Below, in pieces: positions 50,598 through 59,883 of a stretch of DNA of 64,000 bases. The position numbers were made by a program, and so were the translations under genes. Location of the stretch: contig CAOKFN010000001.1 of NCBI GenBank assembly GCA_948467735.1, forward strand, positions 134,593 through 198,592, written 5' to 3'. Below the pieces are notes generated by a model. That model made no database searches. It was given only the letters and a program-made list of their open reading frames with translations, and had not been told where the DNA came from. This DNA comes from an uncultured bacterium (lineage in GTDB: Bacteria; Bacillota; Clostridia; Lachnospirales; Lachnospiraceae). Positions within the stretch are counted from its first letter, which is position 1, and each line of letters opens with the position of its first letter.

Positions 50598-52715
50598 TCA
50601 CACTTCAAATGTCAATTCCCCATAGGAAGGCACCGGCCACACGGCCTTATCCACCATCATCTCCAGCCCGTCTATGGGTGTGCGCAAATCTTCCATGGCG
50701 GTTTTCACCGTATCCTTATAGAAAAATGCCCGTTCCTTCATACTCCGTATGGCCGATGCCTGCGCCGTCGCCTTCTTCAGCGCCTCCAGCGCCGACTTGG
50801 CCTCCCTCAGCTTCTGATTCACTTCGGAAAGCATCTGGGACTGCACAAAGGCCTCCGCTCCCGCATCCCTTACCGCAATCACGGTATCCGCCAGAAATTT
50901 CGTATACTTCACCACCGCCGGAATATACTTTTTGCTGGCCATATTAATCATGGTAAGCGCTTCGATATGAATGGTCTTGGCATAGGTTTCGTAGATCACT
51001 TCCTCACGGGATTCCAGCTCAACCCTTGTGAAAATACCGAATTTCTCAAACAATTTCACCGACTTTTCCGTGGTCAGGGTGCCTGCGGCCTCCACCATGG
51101 ACTTAATGTTGGGAAGTCCCCGCCTCTTAGCCTCCGCAACCCATTCGTCGGAATAGCCGTCCCCGTTGAAAATAATTTTCTGGTGCTTTGTCATATACTC
51201 CTTGATCAGATCATGTACCGCAAGCTCGAAGTCCTCCGCCTTCTCCAAAATATCCGCCGCCTCGCAGAACGCCTCCGCCACAATGGCGTTCAGCGTGGTA
51301 TTGGGGCTTGCAATGGAATCCGCGCTGCCCACCATGCGGAACTCAAATTTATTTCCGGTAAACGCAAAGGGGGAAGTACGGTTGCGGTCCGTGGCGTCCT
51401 TCTCCAATTCCGGCAGTGTGGAAACACCCGTTTCCAGCTTGCCCCCTTCCAGACAATGAGCCGCCTCCCCGGTCTCCACCAGCTGTTTTACCACATCCTC
51501 CAGCTGTTCGCCCAAAAATACGGAAATAATGGCGGGAGGCGCTTCATTTGCCCCCAGCCTGTGATCGTTTCCCACGTCCGAGGCGCTCTGGCGCAGCAAA
51601 TCCGCATGGGTGTCCACCGCTTTCAAAATGCAGGCCAGTACCAGCAGAAATTGGATGTTGGCATTGGGCGTGTCCCCCGGATCCAGCATATTTACGCCAT
51701 TGTCGGTGCATAAGGACCAGTTATTATGCTTGCCGGAGCCGTTCACTCCCGCAAAGGGCTTCTCGTGCAGCAGGCAGGTCATTCCATGCCTTCCGGCCAC
51801 CTTTTTCATGGTTTCCATCACCAGCTGATTATGGTCCACCGCAATATTGGCGGATTCATACACGGGCGCCAGCTCATGCTGGGCGGGCGCGACCTCATTG
51901 TGCTGGGTTTTGGCCGTCACGCCCAGCTTCCACAGCTCCACATTCAAATCCTTCATATAAGCGCCCACTCTCTCCCGAATGGTGCCGAAATAATGGTCCT
52001 CCAGCTCCTGCCCCTTGGGCGCGGGCGCGCCGAACAGTGTGCGGCCTGCAAAAATCAAGTCCTCCCGCTGTAAATATTTCTCCCTGTCCACCAGAAAATA
52101 TTCCTGCTCCGCGCCCACGCTGGCAGTCACCTTGGACGCGCCCGTATTGCCAAAGAGACGGACAATGCGCAGGGCCTGCTGGCTGATGGCCTCCATGGAG
52201 CGAAGCAGAGGCGTCTTCTTATCCAGCGCCTCCCCCGTATAAGAGCAGAACGCCGTGGGAATACAGAGAATCACTCCCGTCGCGTCTTCTTTCAGGAAGG
52301 CCGGGGAAGTGATATCCCACGCGGTATATCCCCTTGCCTCAAATGTGGCCCGAAGTCCGCCGGAGGGAAAAGAAGACGCGTCGGGCTCGCCTTTTATCAG
52401 CTCCCTGCCGGAGAATTCCATAATCATCTTGCCGTCTTCATCCGGATGTGTTACAAACGCATCGTGTTTCTCCGCCGTAATGCCTGTCAGCGGCTGAAAC
52501 CAGTGGGTATAATGGGTGGCGCCGTTTTCCATGGCCCAATCCTTCATGGCCTTTGCAGCCACGTCCGCGGCGGCCAGCGACAATTCGCCCCCATGCTCCA
52601 TAACGTTCCTTATCTCCTTATAAACACTTTTAGGCAGCCTCTCCTTCATTTTGCCGAAAGTGAACACCTTGCTGGCAAAGATTTCTTCTACCTTTACATT
52701 TGCTGCATCGCTCAT
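50598..52715 (-). CDS. glnN: Glutamine synthetase type III
   Basis: 705 residues, the length of GSIII rather than GSI (about 450). The N-terminal GSIII domain (FGKMKERLPKSVYKEIRNVM, THYTHWFQPLTGITAEKHDA) precedes the catalytic barrel: GAEQEYFLVDR, TAKTQHNEVAPAQHELAPVY, GVNGSGKHNNWSL and NRTSPFAFTGNKFEFRMVGS. It forms glutamine from glutamate, ammonia and ATP. The ATG at 52715 follows AAAGGGAAAGGG. It is 61 bases after the J-protein gene. Confidence 0.96.
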   Translation of the reverse strand: MSDAANVKVEEIFASKVFTFGKMKERLPKSVYKEIRNVMEHGGELSLAAADVAAKAMKDWAMENGATHYTHWFQPLTGITAEKHDAFVTHPDEDGKMIMEFSGRELIKGEPDASSFPSGGLRATFEARGYTAWDITSPAFLKEDATGVILCIPTAFCSYTGEALDKKTPLLRSMEAISQQALRIVRLFGNTGASKVTASVGAEQEYFLVDREKYLQREDLIFAGRTLFGAPAPKGQELEDHYFGTIRERVGAYMKDLNVELWKLGVTAKTQHNEVAPAQHELAPVYESANIAVDHNQLVMETMKKVAGRHGMTCLLHEKPFAGVNGSGKHNNWSLCTDNGVNMLDPGDTPNANIQFLLVLACILKAVDTHADLLRQSASDVGNDHRLGANEAPPAIISVFLGEQLEDVVKQLVETGEAAHCLEGGKLETGVSTLPELEKDATDRNRTSPFAFTGNKFEFRMVGSADSIASPNTTLNAIVAEAFCEAADILEKAEDFELAVHDLIKEYMTKHQKIIFNGDGYSDEWVAEAKRRGLPNIKSMVEAAGTLTTEKSVKLFEKFGIFTRVELESREEVIYETYAKTIHIEALTMINMASKKYIPAVVKYTKFLADTVIAVRDAGAEAFVQSQMLSEVNQKLREAKSALEALKKATAQASAIRSMKERAFFYKDTVKTAMEDLRTPIDGLEMMVDKAVWPVPSYGELTFEV

Positions 52716-52776
52716 TTTCTCTTTTCCCTTTCCCTTTATCATTCAATATATATCCCTAGGCAGAATCGAACATTGA

Positions 52777-54051
52777 TTATATTGCTTTTTTACGGCTTTC
52801 ATATTCCGCCTGAACCGCCTTGAAGGTTTCCTCATCCCCGCTTTCGTTATCCGGATGATACGTCCTGCAGAGGGCCTTATAACGCTTCTCCAATTTCGCT
52901 TCCGTATCGCATCCCGCGAAGAAGCCGCCCGACGACCTGCTTTCGGCCTGTGACGCCTGCGCCTTTTCAATTCGCCTTCGGATCGAATTCTTTAAATCGT
53001 CCGCCTCCTTGATTTTGCGGATATATTTCTCAAAAACCTCCAGCGGTACTTCCCCATCGTATTCGCCAAGCTTCTCGGAAATCTCCTGAAGAATCCCCGC
53101 ATATTCCCCCATCTCGGAACGAAGCATATAATCCCCGCCTTCGTCCGCCACAGGGGAAACCTCCTCCACAAACGCGTCAAAGGTCTGAATATGCTGATCC
53201 AAGAGCTTGGCGGCCGCCATACAGCGCTCGCGCCTGTTATCCTCCTCCTCGGTTTCTTCTCCGTAATCCATCCGCACTTCCTGCCACTGGTCCTGAACGC
53301 TCTTCGCATATTCCTCATAATGTGAGGTGGAGAGCAGCATTTCCCTAGCCCACTCGTTCCATTCCCTTCCAAGCGAAATAAGAATCACTGCTATGGCTCC
53401 CATGACGGCCGCATACAAAACCACCCCATATACAATGTCAAACGCGGAAAACAGCTTCAAATAGGCCGGCAGGCCAATGCCGAAAATATCGACTATGCGC
53501 CGATTTATCTGATAAACTCCGCCCACTGCCAAAGCGGCGCAAAGCACGGCCAATATTTTCAACGCATGTGTCATAAGGAAAATAATCACTCGATTGACGA
53601 TTCTAATCAAGGTAAAAACAAAGCAGAATAGTCCGCATAAAAAGGGACTGCCCTCTTCACAGAGCTCCTCATAGCCGCTTCTGCATTTATAAAAAAGAGA
53701 GGAATATCCGGAATATGACACGGAATAAATTCCTTCCATCAAACCGATCGCCACTCCCACCGCCGCCATAATAACCGCGGACGCCGCCGAAAGGAGAAAG
53801 AGAATAATTGCGAAGAGGATTCCCCCCAGCACAAGGCAGACAATCAGTATCATAATGATTTCCATGGCTTGGCCGAAGTTCCTCACAAGTTCAAACAATA
53901 GGCCAATCATAAATACAACCAGCACCGCTCCTATCACCGCGATGGCTTTTTTCATCGCTTTCGCCGCCATCTGCGCCGCAAAAGCAAGAAGCAGCAGGGG
54001 AAATGCCAGCAGAGCCAGTAGATTTATTTTGATAATTTTAAACAATTTCAT
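52777..54051 (-). CDS. Membrane protein with C-terminal J domain
   Basis: 424 residues. At least six membrane segments lie in the first 250 (INLLALLAFPLLLLAFAAQM, AIAVIGAVLVVFMIGLLFEL, IIMILIVCLVLGGILFAIIL and others). A cytosolic helical part follows, and the last 50 residues carry a J-domain piece: KLEKRYKALCRTYHPDNESG with HPD and FKAVQAEYESRKKAI. It may recruit DnaK to the membrane. Such proteins occur in Lachnospiraceae; substrate unknown. GGAGG precedes the ATG. Confidence 0.75.
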   Translation of the reverse strand: MKLFKIIKINLLALLAFPLLLLAFAAQMAAKAMKKAIAVIGAVLVVFMIGLLFELVRNFGQAMEIIMILIVCLVLGGILFAIILFLLSAASAVIMAAVGVAIGLMEGIYSVSYSGYSSLFYKCRSGYEELCEEGSPFLCGLFCFVFTLIRIVNRVIIFLMTHALKILAVLCAALAVGGVYQINRRIVDIFGIGLPAYLKLFSAFDIVYGVVLYAAVMGAIAVILISLGREWNEWAREMLLSTSHYEEYAKSVQDQWQEVRMDYGEETEEEDNRRERCMAAAKLLDQHIQTFDAFVEEVSPVADEGGDYMLRSEMGEYAGILQEISEKLGEYDGEVPLEVFEKYIRKIKEADDLKNSIRRRIEKAQASQAESRSSGGFFAGCDTEAKLEKRYKALCRTYHPDNESGDEETFKAVQAEYESRKKAI

Positions 54052-54080
54052 CCGATGTACCTCCGGTCCGAAATCCTTTC

Positions 54081-54992
54081 TTATTCATATACTTCAAATT
54101 CATATGTTATCTTAATAATATGCTCTGCTGCCAAATCGGTTGAAACCGTAATCTTATCACCGGAAGAATTGTCCAGATAGACGGCCCGTATTGCGTCCAC
54201 TCCCGCCCCTATCAGAACGGAGCCTTCCAGCGAATCCGGCGTGCCAAAGCTGCCGTTCTCTTTGTGAACCATCTCCCCAAGAGGCATTCCCACCATGGTT
54301 CCTCCGGGCAGCACCGCGTTGGTGCTGTTAAACGTAACGGACTGTACGGCGCATTCCTGCCACGGCAGCTCATGATCCGTCTCGTTGATCACCGTGATTC
54401 CCACCCGTTCCTCCATATTGGCAAAGGAAGCCTGTTCATAGGCGCGTACCGGCTGATCATATTCAAAATCCACATAATTACCAATTTCCTCTATCTCTAT
54501 GACCTGTCCCTTCCACTGAACCCTGCGGGAATACGGATCCAGCCCCAGAATCTCTTCTGAAGGCTCCATCCACAAAAGATTCGCCGCCAGCTCCTCCGGA
54601 TTGGATACATAGACGCCCAGATAATTGGACTTATCGCCGCCCACTTCCAGCACATTCTCTCTTGTCTTGGCGGTAATATGCAGGAAATACGGGGATTCCG
54701 TACACCATCTCACCTGATAGAATCCGGGATTCAGCATAGCCTCCTGCCTAAATCCGTTTTCCCTGTTCAGATGCACCGAATATGTCCTCTCCTTCACCTC
54801 GTTGCACAAATATACCTCAATGTCCAGCTGTCTTTGCATATCCTCGTTCAATGCGTCAAATTCTGCCGGAATCGTTTCCAGTTCAATCACACAGGCAATA
54901 TTACCCTCATCTAATTTTCCGCTCTTCGTACAGCCCGTCATACAAAGGACGCCAAACAGCAGAAACCATCCCCGCCTCAAAATTTTTTTCAT
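54081..54992 (-). CDS. Lipoprotein, function unknown
   Basis: 303 residues with lipobox GVLCMTGC after a KKILRR basic start. The mature part is beta-rich: IACVIELETIPAEFDALNED, YQVRWCTESPYFLHITAK, VGITVINETDHELPWQECAV, IIKITYEFEVYE. No named domain recognised. It lies 29 bases upstream of the membrane J-protein gene and is probably co-transcribed with it. Confidence 0.65.
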   Translation of the reverse strand: MKKILRRGWFLLFGVLCMTGCTKSGKLDEGNIACVIELETIPAEFDALNEDMQRQLDIEVYLCNEVKERTYSVHLNRENGFRQEAMLNPGFYQVRWCTESPYFLHITAKTRENVLEVGGDKSNYLGVYVSNPEELAANLLWMEPSEEILGLDPYSRRVQWKGQVIEIEEIGNYVDFEYDQPVRAYEQASFANMEERVGITVINETDHELPWQECAVQSVTFNSTNAVLPGGTMVGMPLGEMVHKENGSFGTPDSLEGSVLIGAGVDAIRAVYLDNSSGDKITVSTDLAAEHIIKITYEFEVYE

Positions 54993-55033
54993 GAGCTTTT
55001 CCTCTTATTTCTTTTCCGTAAATATTTCTTTCA

Positions 55034-55891
55034 TCAGAAAAATTTCTGCTCTTTTAATACACTCACATACCTATGCAGCGCGTCCTGCCATGGGGGGAGC
55101 CTGTGAAAGCCGTTTTCCGTAAGCTTCCCGTTGTCCATCCGGCTGTTTGCGGGGCGCTTTGCCTTTGCCCCATACTCCTCGCTGGTAACAGGCAGCACTT
55201 CCACCTCCACGCCCGCTTCCTTAAAAATAGCGCGGGCAAAATCATACCATGAGCATATGCCCTCGTTCGTGGCATGATAAACGCCATACTTCTGCGTTAC
55301 AACCATGTCAGCCAGAAGCTTCGCCAAGTCGTAGGTATACGTGGGCGAGCCGAACTGATCGTTTACCACCCGGATTGTCTTATGGTTTTGGGACAGATTC
55401 AGCATGGTTTTGACAAAATTTTTGCCGTTGATTCCGAATACCCATGCAATCCGTACAATAAAATATTTATCCAAAGTGTTTCTCACCGCAAGCTCACCCT
55501 CATATTTCGTCTGTCCGTAGACGCTCTGAGGATCACAGTCGTCCTCCGGCTTCCAGAAATGCTCCCCCTGACCGCTGAACACATAATCCGTGCTGATATA
55601 TATCATCTTGATATCCAGCTCTTTACAGACCTTGGCAATATTCCTTGTTCCCTCCGCATTTACCCTCCGGCATGCGGCCTCGTTCTCCTCCGCCGCATCC
55701 ACCGCCGTATAAGCCGCGCAATGAATCACCGCATCCGGAGCCGCTTTTGCGATTACGGCCTCCACGCCGGCCGCATCCGTGATATCCATATCGTCGATAT
55801 CCACTCCCACGGCCTCAATGCCGCGCCCGGTCAATTCATTTACCATATCATAACCCAGCTGTCCTTTTACACCCGTTACGAGAATTTTCAT
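55034..55891 (-). CDS. rmlD: dTDP-4-dehydrorhamnose reductase
   Basis: 285 residues. MKILVTGVKGQLGYDMVNEL has the NADPH loop GxxGQLG typical of RmlD; DVDDMDITDA-like (GVDIDDMDITDA) and VIHCAAYTAVDAAEENEAAC are diagnostic, with SVYGQTKYEGE carrying YxxxK. It makes the last step to dTDP-L-rhamnose for wall polysaccharides. The other rml genes are not in the window. Confidence 0.93.
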   Translation of the reverse strand: MKILVTGVKGQLGYDMVNELTGRGIEAVGVDIDDMDITDAAGVEAVIAKAAPDAVIHCAAYTAVDAAEENEAACRRVNAEGTRNIAKVCKELDIKMIYISTDYVFSGQGEHFWKPEDDCDPQSVYGQTKYEGELAVRNTLDKYFIVRIAWVFGINGKNFVKTMLNLSQNHKTIRVVNDQFGSPTYTYDLAKLLADMVVTQKYGVYHATNEGICSWYDFARAIFKEAGVEVEVLPVTSEEYGAKAKRPANSRMDNGKLTENGFHRLPPWQDALHRYVSVLKEQKFF

Positions 55892-55913
55892 ATCCGTCCC
55901 TTCCTCTCTTTAC

Positions 55914-55965
55914 AAAAAAATTCTAAGCGGCAGAGTGCGTTATCATACACTATGCGCTTAGAATT
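55914..55965 (-). terminator. Intrinsic terminator of rpoBC
   Basis: AATTCTAAGCG (55919-55929) pairs with CGCTTAGAATT (55955-55965). On the minus strand the stem is followed by a run of seven T. Confidence 0.85.
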
Positions 55966-56032
55966 TTCCGTCGGCTTTCAGCTCATTTTTGACACCTTTA
56001 ATCCTCACAGATATCCAACAAAATCCATCCTG

Positions 56033-59000
56033 TCATTCAATGTTCCCAGCGGCAGCCGCATCTTTCGGACTCTCTTCCGTTTCAAAATCATCGCCGTCCA
56101 TAGAATCAGCTTCCGCGTCAAAATCATCGCTGTCCATGGAATCATCGGCACTTTCCGCCTCAAAATCATCGCCTTGTATCAGCTCATCCTCAAACTCGTC
56201 CGCTTCGGATTCCATCTCTCCCCGAATTTCTTCGTCGGAATCCATTCCGATATCGGCTTTCGGTTCGGAATCCATGATCACATCCTCTTCCTCGGTTTCC
56301 AAGTCATCGGTGCTCAGTCTGGTATTTCGATACCGTTTCATACCGGTTCCCACAGGAATCAGCTTACCGATAATCACGTTTTCCTTCAAACCGATGAGAT
56401 TATCCACCTTGCCCTTGATTGCCGCTTCCGTCAGAACCTTCGTGGTCTCTTGGAAGGACGCCGCCGACAGGAAGGAATTGGTGGCCAGCGCCGCCTTGGT
56501 GATTCCCAGCAGAACCTGCTTTCCGTCCGCGGGCTCCTTTCCCTCCGCGATCAGAGTCTCGTTCATGTCCTCATAATCCAGCACGTCTATCAACGTACCC
56601 GGCAGATAATCCGCGTCGCCGTTATTTTCAATCCGAACCTTTTTCAGCATCTGACGCACGATCACTTCAATATGCTTATCCGCAATGTCCACGCCCTGCA
56701 GGCGGTACACTCTCTGGACTTCCCGAAGCATATAATCCTGTACGGCCCGGATGCCCTTAATCTTCAGCAGGTCATGGGGATTCACGCTTCCTTCCGTCAG
56801 CTCGTCCCCGGCCTCTAAAACCTGTCCGTCCATTACCTTGATGCGGGAGCCGTAGGGAATCAAATATGCCTTGGATTCCCCGGTTTCATCATTGGTGATG
56901 ATAACCTCCCTCTTCTTCTTGGTATCCCTTAGCTCCGCCTTGCCCCCGAACTCGGCGATAATCGCAAGTCCCTTGGGCTTTCTGGCCTCGAAAAGCTCCT
57001 CCACACGGGGAAGACCCTGCGTGATGTCGTCGCCCGCCACACCGCCGGTATGGAAGGTTCTCATGGTCAGCTGGGTGCCCGGCTCGCCGATGGACTGGGC
57101 GGCGATAATACCCACCGCCTCGCCTACCTGAACCGCCTCGCCCGTAGCCATGTTTGCCCCGTAGCATTTCGCACAGATACCCACATGGGAACGGCAGGTC
57201 AGGATAGTACGAATTTTCACGGCCTCTATGGGTTCTCCCTTTTCGTTGACGCCCACGCTCAAAATCTTTGCCGCACGGCTGGGGGTAATCATATGATTGT
57301 GCTTGACAATCATATTTCCGTCCTTATCGTAAATGTCCTCGCAGGAATACCTGCCCATAATTCTATCTTTCAGACCTTCAATGGTTTCCTTTCCGTCCAT
57401 GAACGCCTTGACGACCATTCCGGGAATCTCGCTTCTTCCCTCACAGCAGTCCACTTCACGGATAGAAAGCTCCTGCGACACATCCACCATTCGTCTGGTC
57501 AGGTAGCCGGAGTCCGCAGTACGAAGGGCCGTGTCGGACAATCCCTTTCTTGCCCCGTGGGCGGACATGAAATATTCCAGCACGTCGAGACCCTCACGGA
57601 AATTGGACTTAATGGGCAGTTCGATGGTACGTCCCGTGGTATCCGCCATCAAGCCGCGCATACCCGCCAGCTGTTTAATCTGCTGATTGGAACCCCGGGC
57701 GCCGGAGTCCGCCATCATGAAGATATTGTTATACTTATCCAGACCTGACAAAAGCACCTCCGTCAGCTCCTTATCCGTCTCGTTCCAAGTCTCCACCACG
57801 GCCCGGTATCTCTCCTCCTCCGTGATGAGGCCCCTGCGGAAGTTGGCGGATATCTTATCCACCGTTGCCTGCGCCTCCTCCAGCATCTCCGGCTTCCTTG
57901 CGGGGACGGTCATATCGGAAATGGACACCGTCATTGCCGCCTTGGTGGAATATTTATAGCCGATGGATTTCACATCGTCCAGAACCTCCGCCGTTCTGGA
58001 CGCTCCATGGGTATTGATGACCTTTTCCAGAATCTGTTTCAGGCCCTTTTTGTCCACATGGAAGTCAACCTCCGGCTTCAGGAAATTCTCCGGCAGGCTT
58101 CTGTCCACAAAGCCAAGATCTTGGGGCAGGATTTCGTTAAAGATAAAACGCCCCAGCGTGGATTCCACGTTTCCGGAAATAACCTCTCCCGCTTCATTGC
58201 GCTTGGAAACGCGCACCTTAATTCTGGCGTGGAGCGTACAAGCCCCGTTCTCATAAGCCAGAATGGCCTCGTTGACATTGCGGAAGAACTTGCCCTCTCC
58301 CAATGCCCCCGGACGCTCTTGGGTCAGATAGTAAATACCCAGCACCATATCCTGGGAAGGCACCGCCACGGGGCCTCCGTCGGAAGGCTTTAACAGATTG
58401 TTCGGCGACAGGAGCAGGAAGCGGCATTCCGCCTGTGCCTCCACGGACAGAGGAAGATGGACCGCCATCTGGTCTCCGTCGAAATCCGCGTTAAACGCCG
58501 TACACACCAGCGGGTGCAGCTTGATTGCCTTTCCTTCTACAAGAATCGGCTCAAACGCCTGAATTCCCAGCCTGTGCAGTGTGGGCGCACGGTTCAGCAT
58601 CACGGGATGTTCCTTGATAACCTCCTCCAGCACATCCCAGACTTGGGTATCCATCTTATCAACCAGCTTCTTGGCATTCTTGATATTCTGGCTGATCTGC
58701 TTTGCCACAAGCTCCTTCATCACAAAGGGCTTGAACAGCTCGATTGCCATTTCCTTGGGCAGACCGCACTGGTAAATTTTCAGCTCCGGCCCCACCACGA
58801 TAACGGAACGGCCGGAATAGTCCACGCGCTTACCCAAAAGGTTCTGACGGAACCGGCCGGATTTTCCCTTTAACATATCGGACAGAGATTTCAGCGCCCT
58901 GTTTCCGGGTCCGGTCACGGGACGTCCCCTCCTGCCGTTGTCGATTAACGCATCCACCGCCTCCTGCAGCATCCTCTTCTCGTTGCGCACGATAATATCG

Positions 59001-59857
59001 GGGGCGCCCAGCTCCAACAGCCTTTTCAGACGGTTATTTCTATTGATAATCCTTCTGTATAAATCATTCAAATCGGAGGTGGCAAAACGGCCGCCGTCCA
59101 GCTGTACCATGGGGCGGATATCCGGCGGAATCACCGGAATCACGTCCATAATCATCCAATCGGGCATATTTCCGGACTCCCGGAAGGCCTCCACCACTTC
59201 CAGCCTCTTGATAATGCGGGCGCGCTTCTGTCCGGAGGAATCCTTCAGGCCCGCCTTTAACTCCGCGGCCTCCGTCTCCAAGTCGATGGCCTGCAGAAGC
59301 TCTTTGATTGCCTCCGCTCCCATCCCTACCCGAAATTTATTCCCATAGGTTTCCCTCGCATCCTGATATTCCTTTTCGGACAAAATCTGCTTATAATCCA
59401 GTCCGGTTTCCCCTGCGTCCAGCACAATGTAGGACGCAAAATAGAGCACCTTTTCCAAGACTCTGGGGGACAAATCCAAGATCAATCCCATTCGGCTGGG
59501 AATGCCTTTAAAGTACCAGATATGGGAAACCGGGGCGGCCAGTTCGATGTGTCCCATACGCTCCCTGCGCACGCTCGCCTTGGTCACTTCCACGCCGCAC
59601 CTGTCGCAGACAACCCCTTTATACCTGATTTTCTTATATTTGCCGCAATGGCACTCCCAGTCCTTGCTGGGTCCGAAAATTTTCTCACAGAACAAGCCGT
59701 CCCTTTCCGGCTTCAAGGTTCTGTAATTGATGGTTTCGGGTTTCATTACCTCTCCGTGAGACCACTCACGAATCTTATCAGGTGAAGCCAAACCAATCTT
59801 AATGGCATCAAATGTCATGGGCTGGTAAGCTGTCGCTTCATTTTTTGTTTCTGCCAT
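56033..59857 (-). CDS. rpoC: RNA polymerase beta' subunit
   Basis: 1274 residues. The zinc site (CHCGKYKKIRYKGVVCDRCG), the catalytic NADFDGDQMAVH with three Asp, and RTFHTGGVAGDDITQGLPRV (trigger-loop region) are intact. The last 90 or so residues are an unusual acidic tail with repeated DDFEAES, DDFDAEAD and DDFETEES units, ending after AAAAGNIE; most Firmicutes beta' subunits stop near residue 1200. GGGAG precedes the ATG; rpoB ends 26 bases upstream. Confidence 0.97.
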   Translation of the reverse strand: MAETKNEATAYQPMTFDAIKIGLASPDKIREWSHGEVMKPETINYRTLKPERDGLFCEKIFGPSKDWECHCGKYKKIRYKGVVCDRCGVEVTKASVRRERMGHIELAAPVSHIWYFKGIPSRMGLILDLSPRVLEKVLYFASYIVLDAGETGLDYKQILSEKEYQDARETYGNKFRVGMGAEAIKELLQAIDLETEAAELKAGLKDSSGQKRARIIKRLEVVEAFRESGNMPDWMIMDVIPVIPPDIRPMVQLDGGRFATSDLNDLYRRIINRNNRLKRLLELGAPDIIVRNEKRMLQEAVDALIDNGRRGRPVTGPGNRALKSLSDMLKGKSGRFRQNLLGKRVDYSGRSVIVVGPELKIYQCGLPKEMAIELFKPFVMKELVAKQISQNIKNAKKLVDKMDTQVWDVLEEVIKEHPVMLNRAPTLHRLGIQAFEPILVEGKAIKLHPLVCTAFNADFDGDQMAVHLPLSVEAQAECRFLLLSPNNLLKPSDGGPVAVPSQDMVLGIYYLTQERPGALGEGKFFRNVNEAILAYENGACTLHARIKVRVSKRNEAGEVISGNVESTLGRFIFNEILPQDLGFVDRSLPENFLKPEVDFHVDKKGLKQILEKVINTHGASRTAEVLDDVKSIGYKYSTKAAMTVSISDMTVPARKPEMLEEAQATVDKISANFRRGLITEEERYRAVVETWNETDKELTEVLLSGLDKYNNIFMMADSGARGSNQQIKQLAGMRGLMADTTGRTIELPIKSNFREGLDVLEYFMSAHGARKGLSDTALRTADSGYLTRRMVDVSQELSIREVDCCEGRSEIPGMVVKAFMDGKETIEGLKDRIMGRYSCEDIYDKDGNMIVKHNHMITPSRAAKILSVGVNEKGEPIEAVKIRTILTCRSHVGICAKCYGANMATGEAVQVGEAVGIIAAQSIGEPGTQLTMRTFHTGGVAGDDITQGLPRVEELFEARKPKGLAIIAEFGGKAELRDTKKKREVIITNDETGESKAYLIPYGSRIKVMDGQVLEAGDELTEGSVNPHDLLKIKGIRAVQDYMLREVQRVYRLQGVDIADKHIEVIVRQMLKKVRIENNGDADYLPGTLIDVLDYEDMNETLIAEGKEPADGKQVLLGITKAALATNSFLSAASFQETTKVLTEAAIKGKVDNLIGLKENVIIGKLIPVGTGMKRYRNTRLSTDDLETEEEDVIMDSEPKADIGMDSDEEIRGEMESEADEFEDELIQGDDFEAESADDSMDSDDFDAEADSMDGDDFETEESPKDAAAAGNIE

Positions 59858-59883
59858 TTTGGGAACTCCCTTCTCATTTTCTA

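Noticed and set aside
55274..56818. Long plus-strand frame of over 500 codons
   Set aside because: Runs antisense across rmlD, the rpoC terminator and the rpoC acidic tail; His/Ile/Phe/Arg-rich composition is a mirror of those codons.
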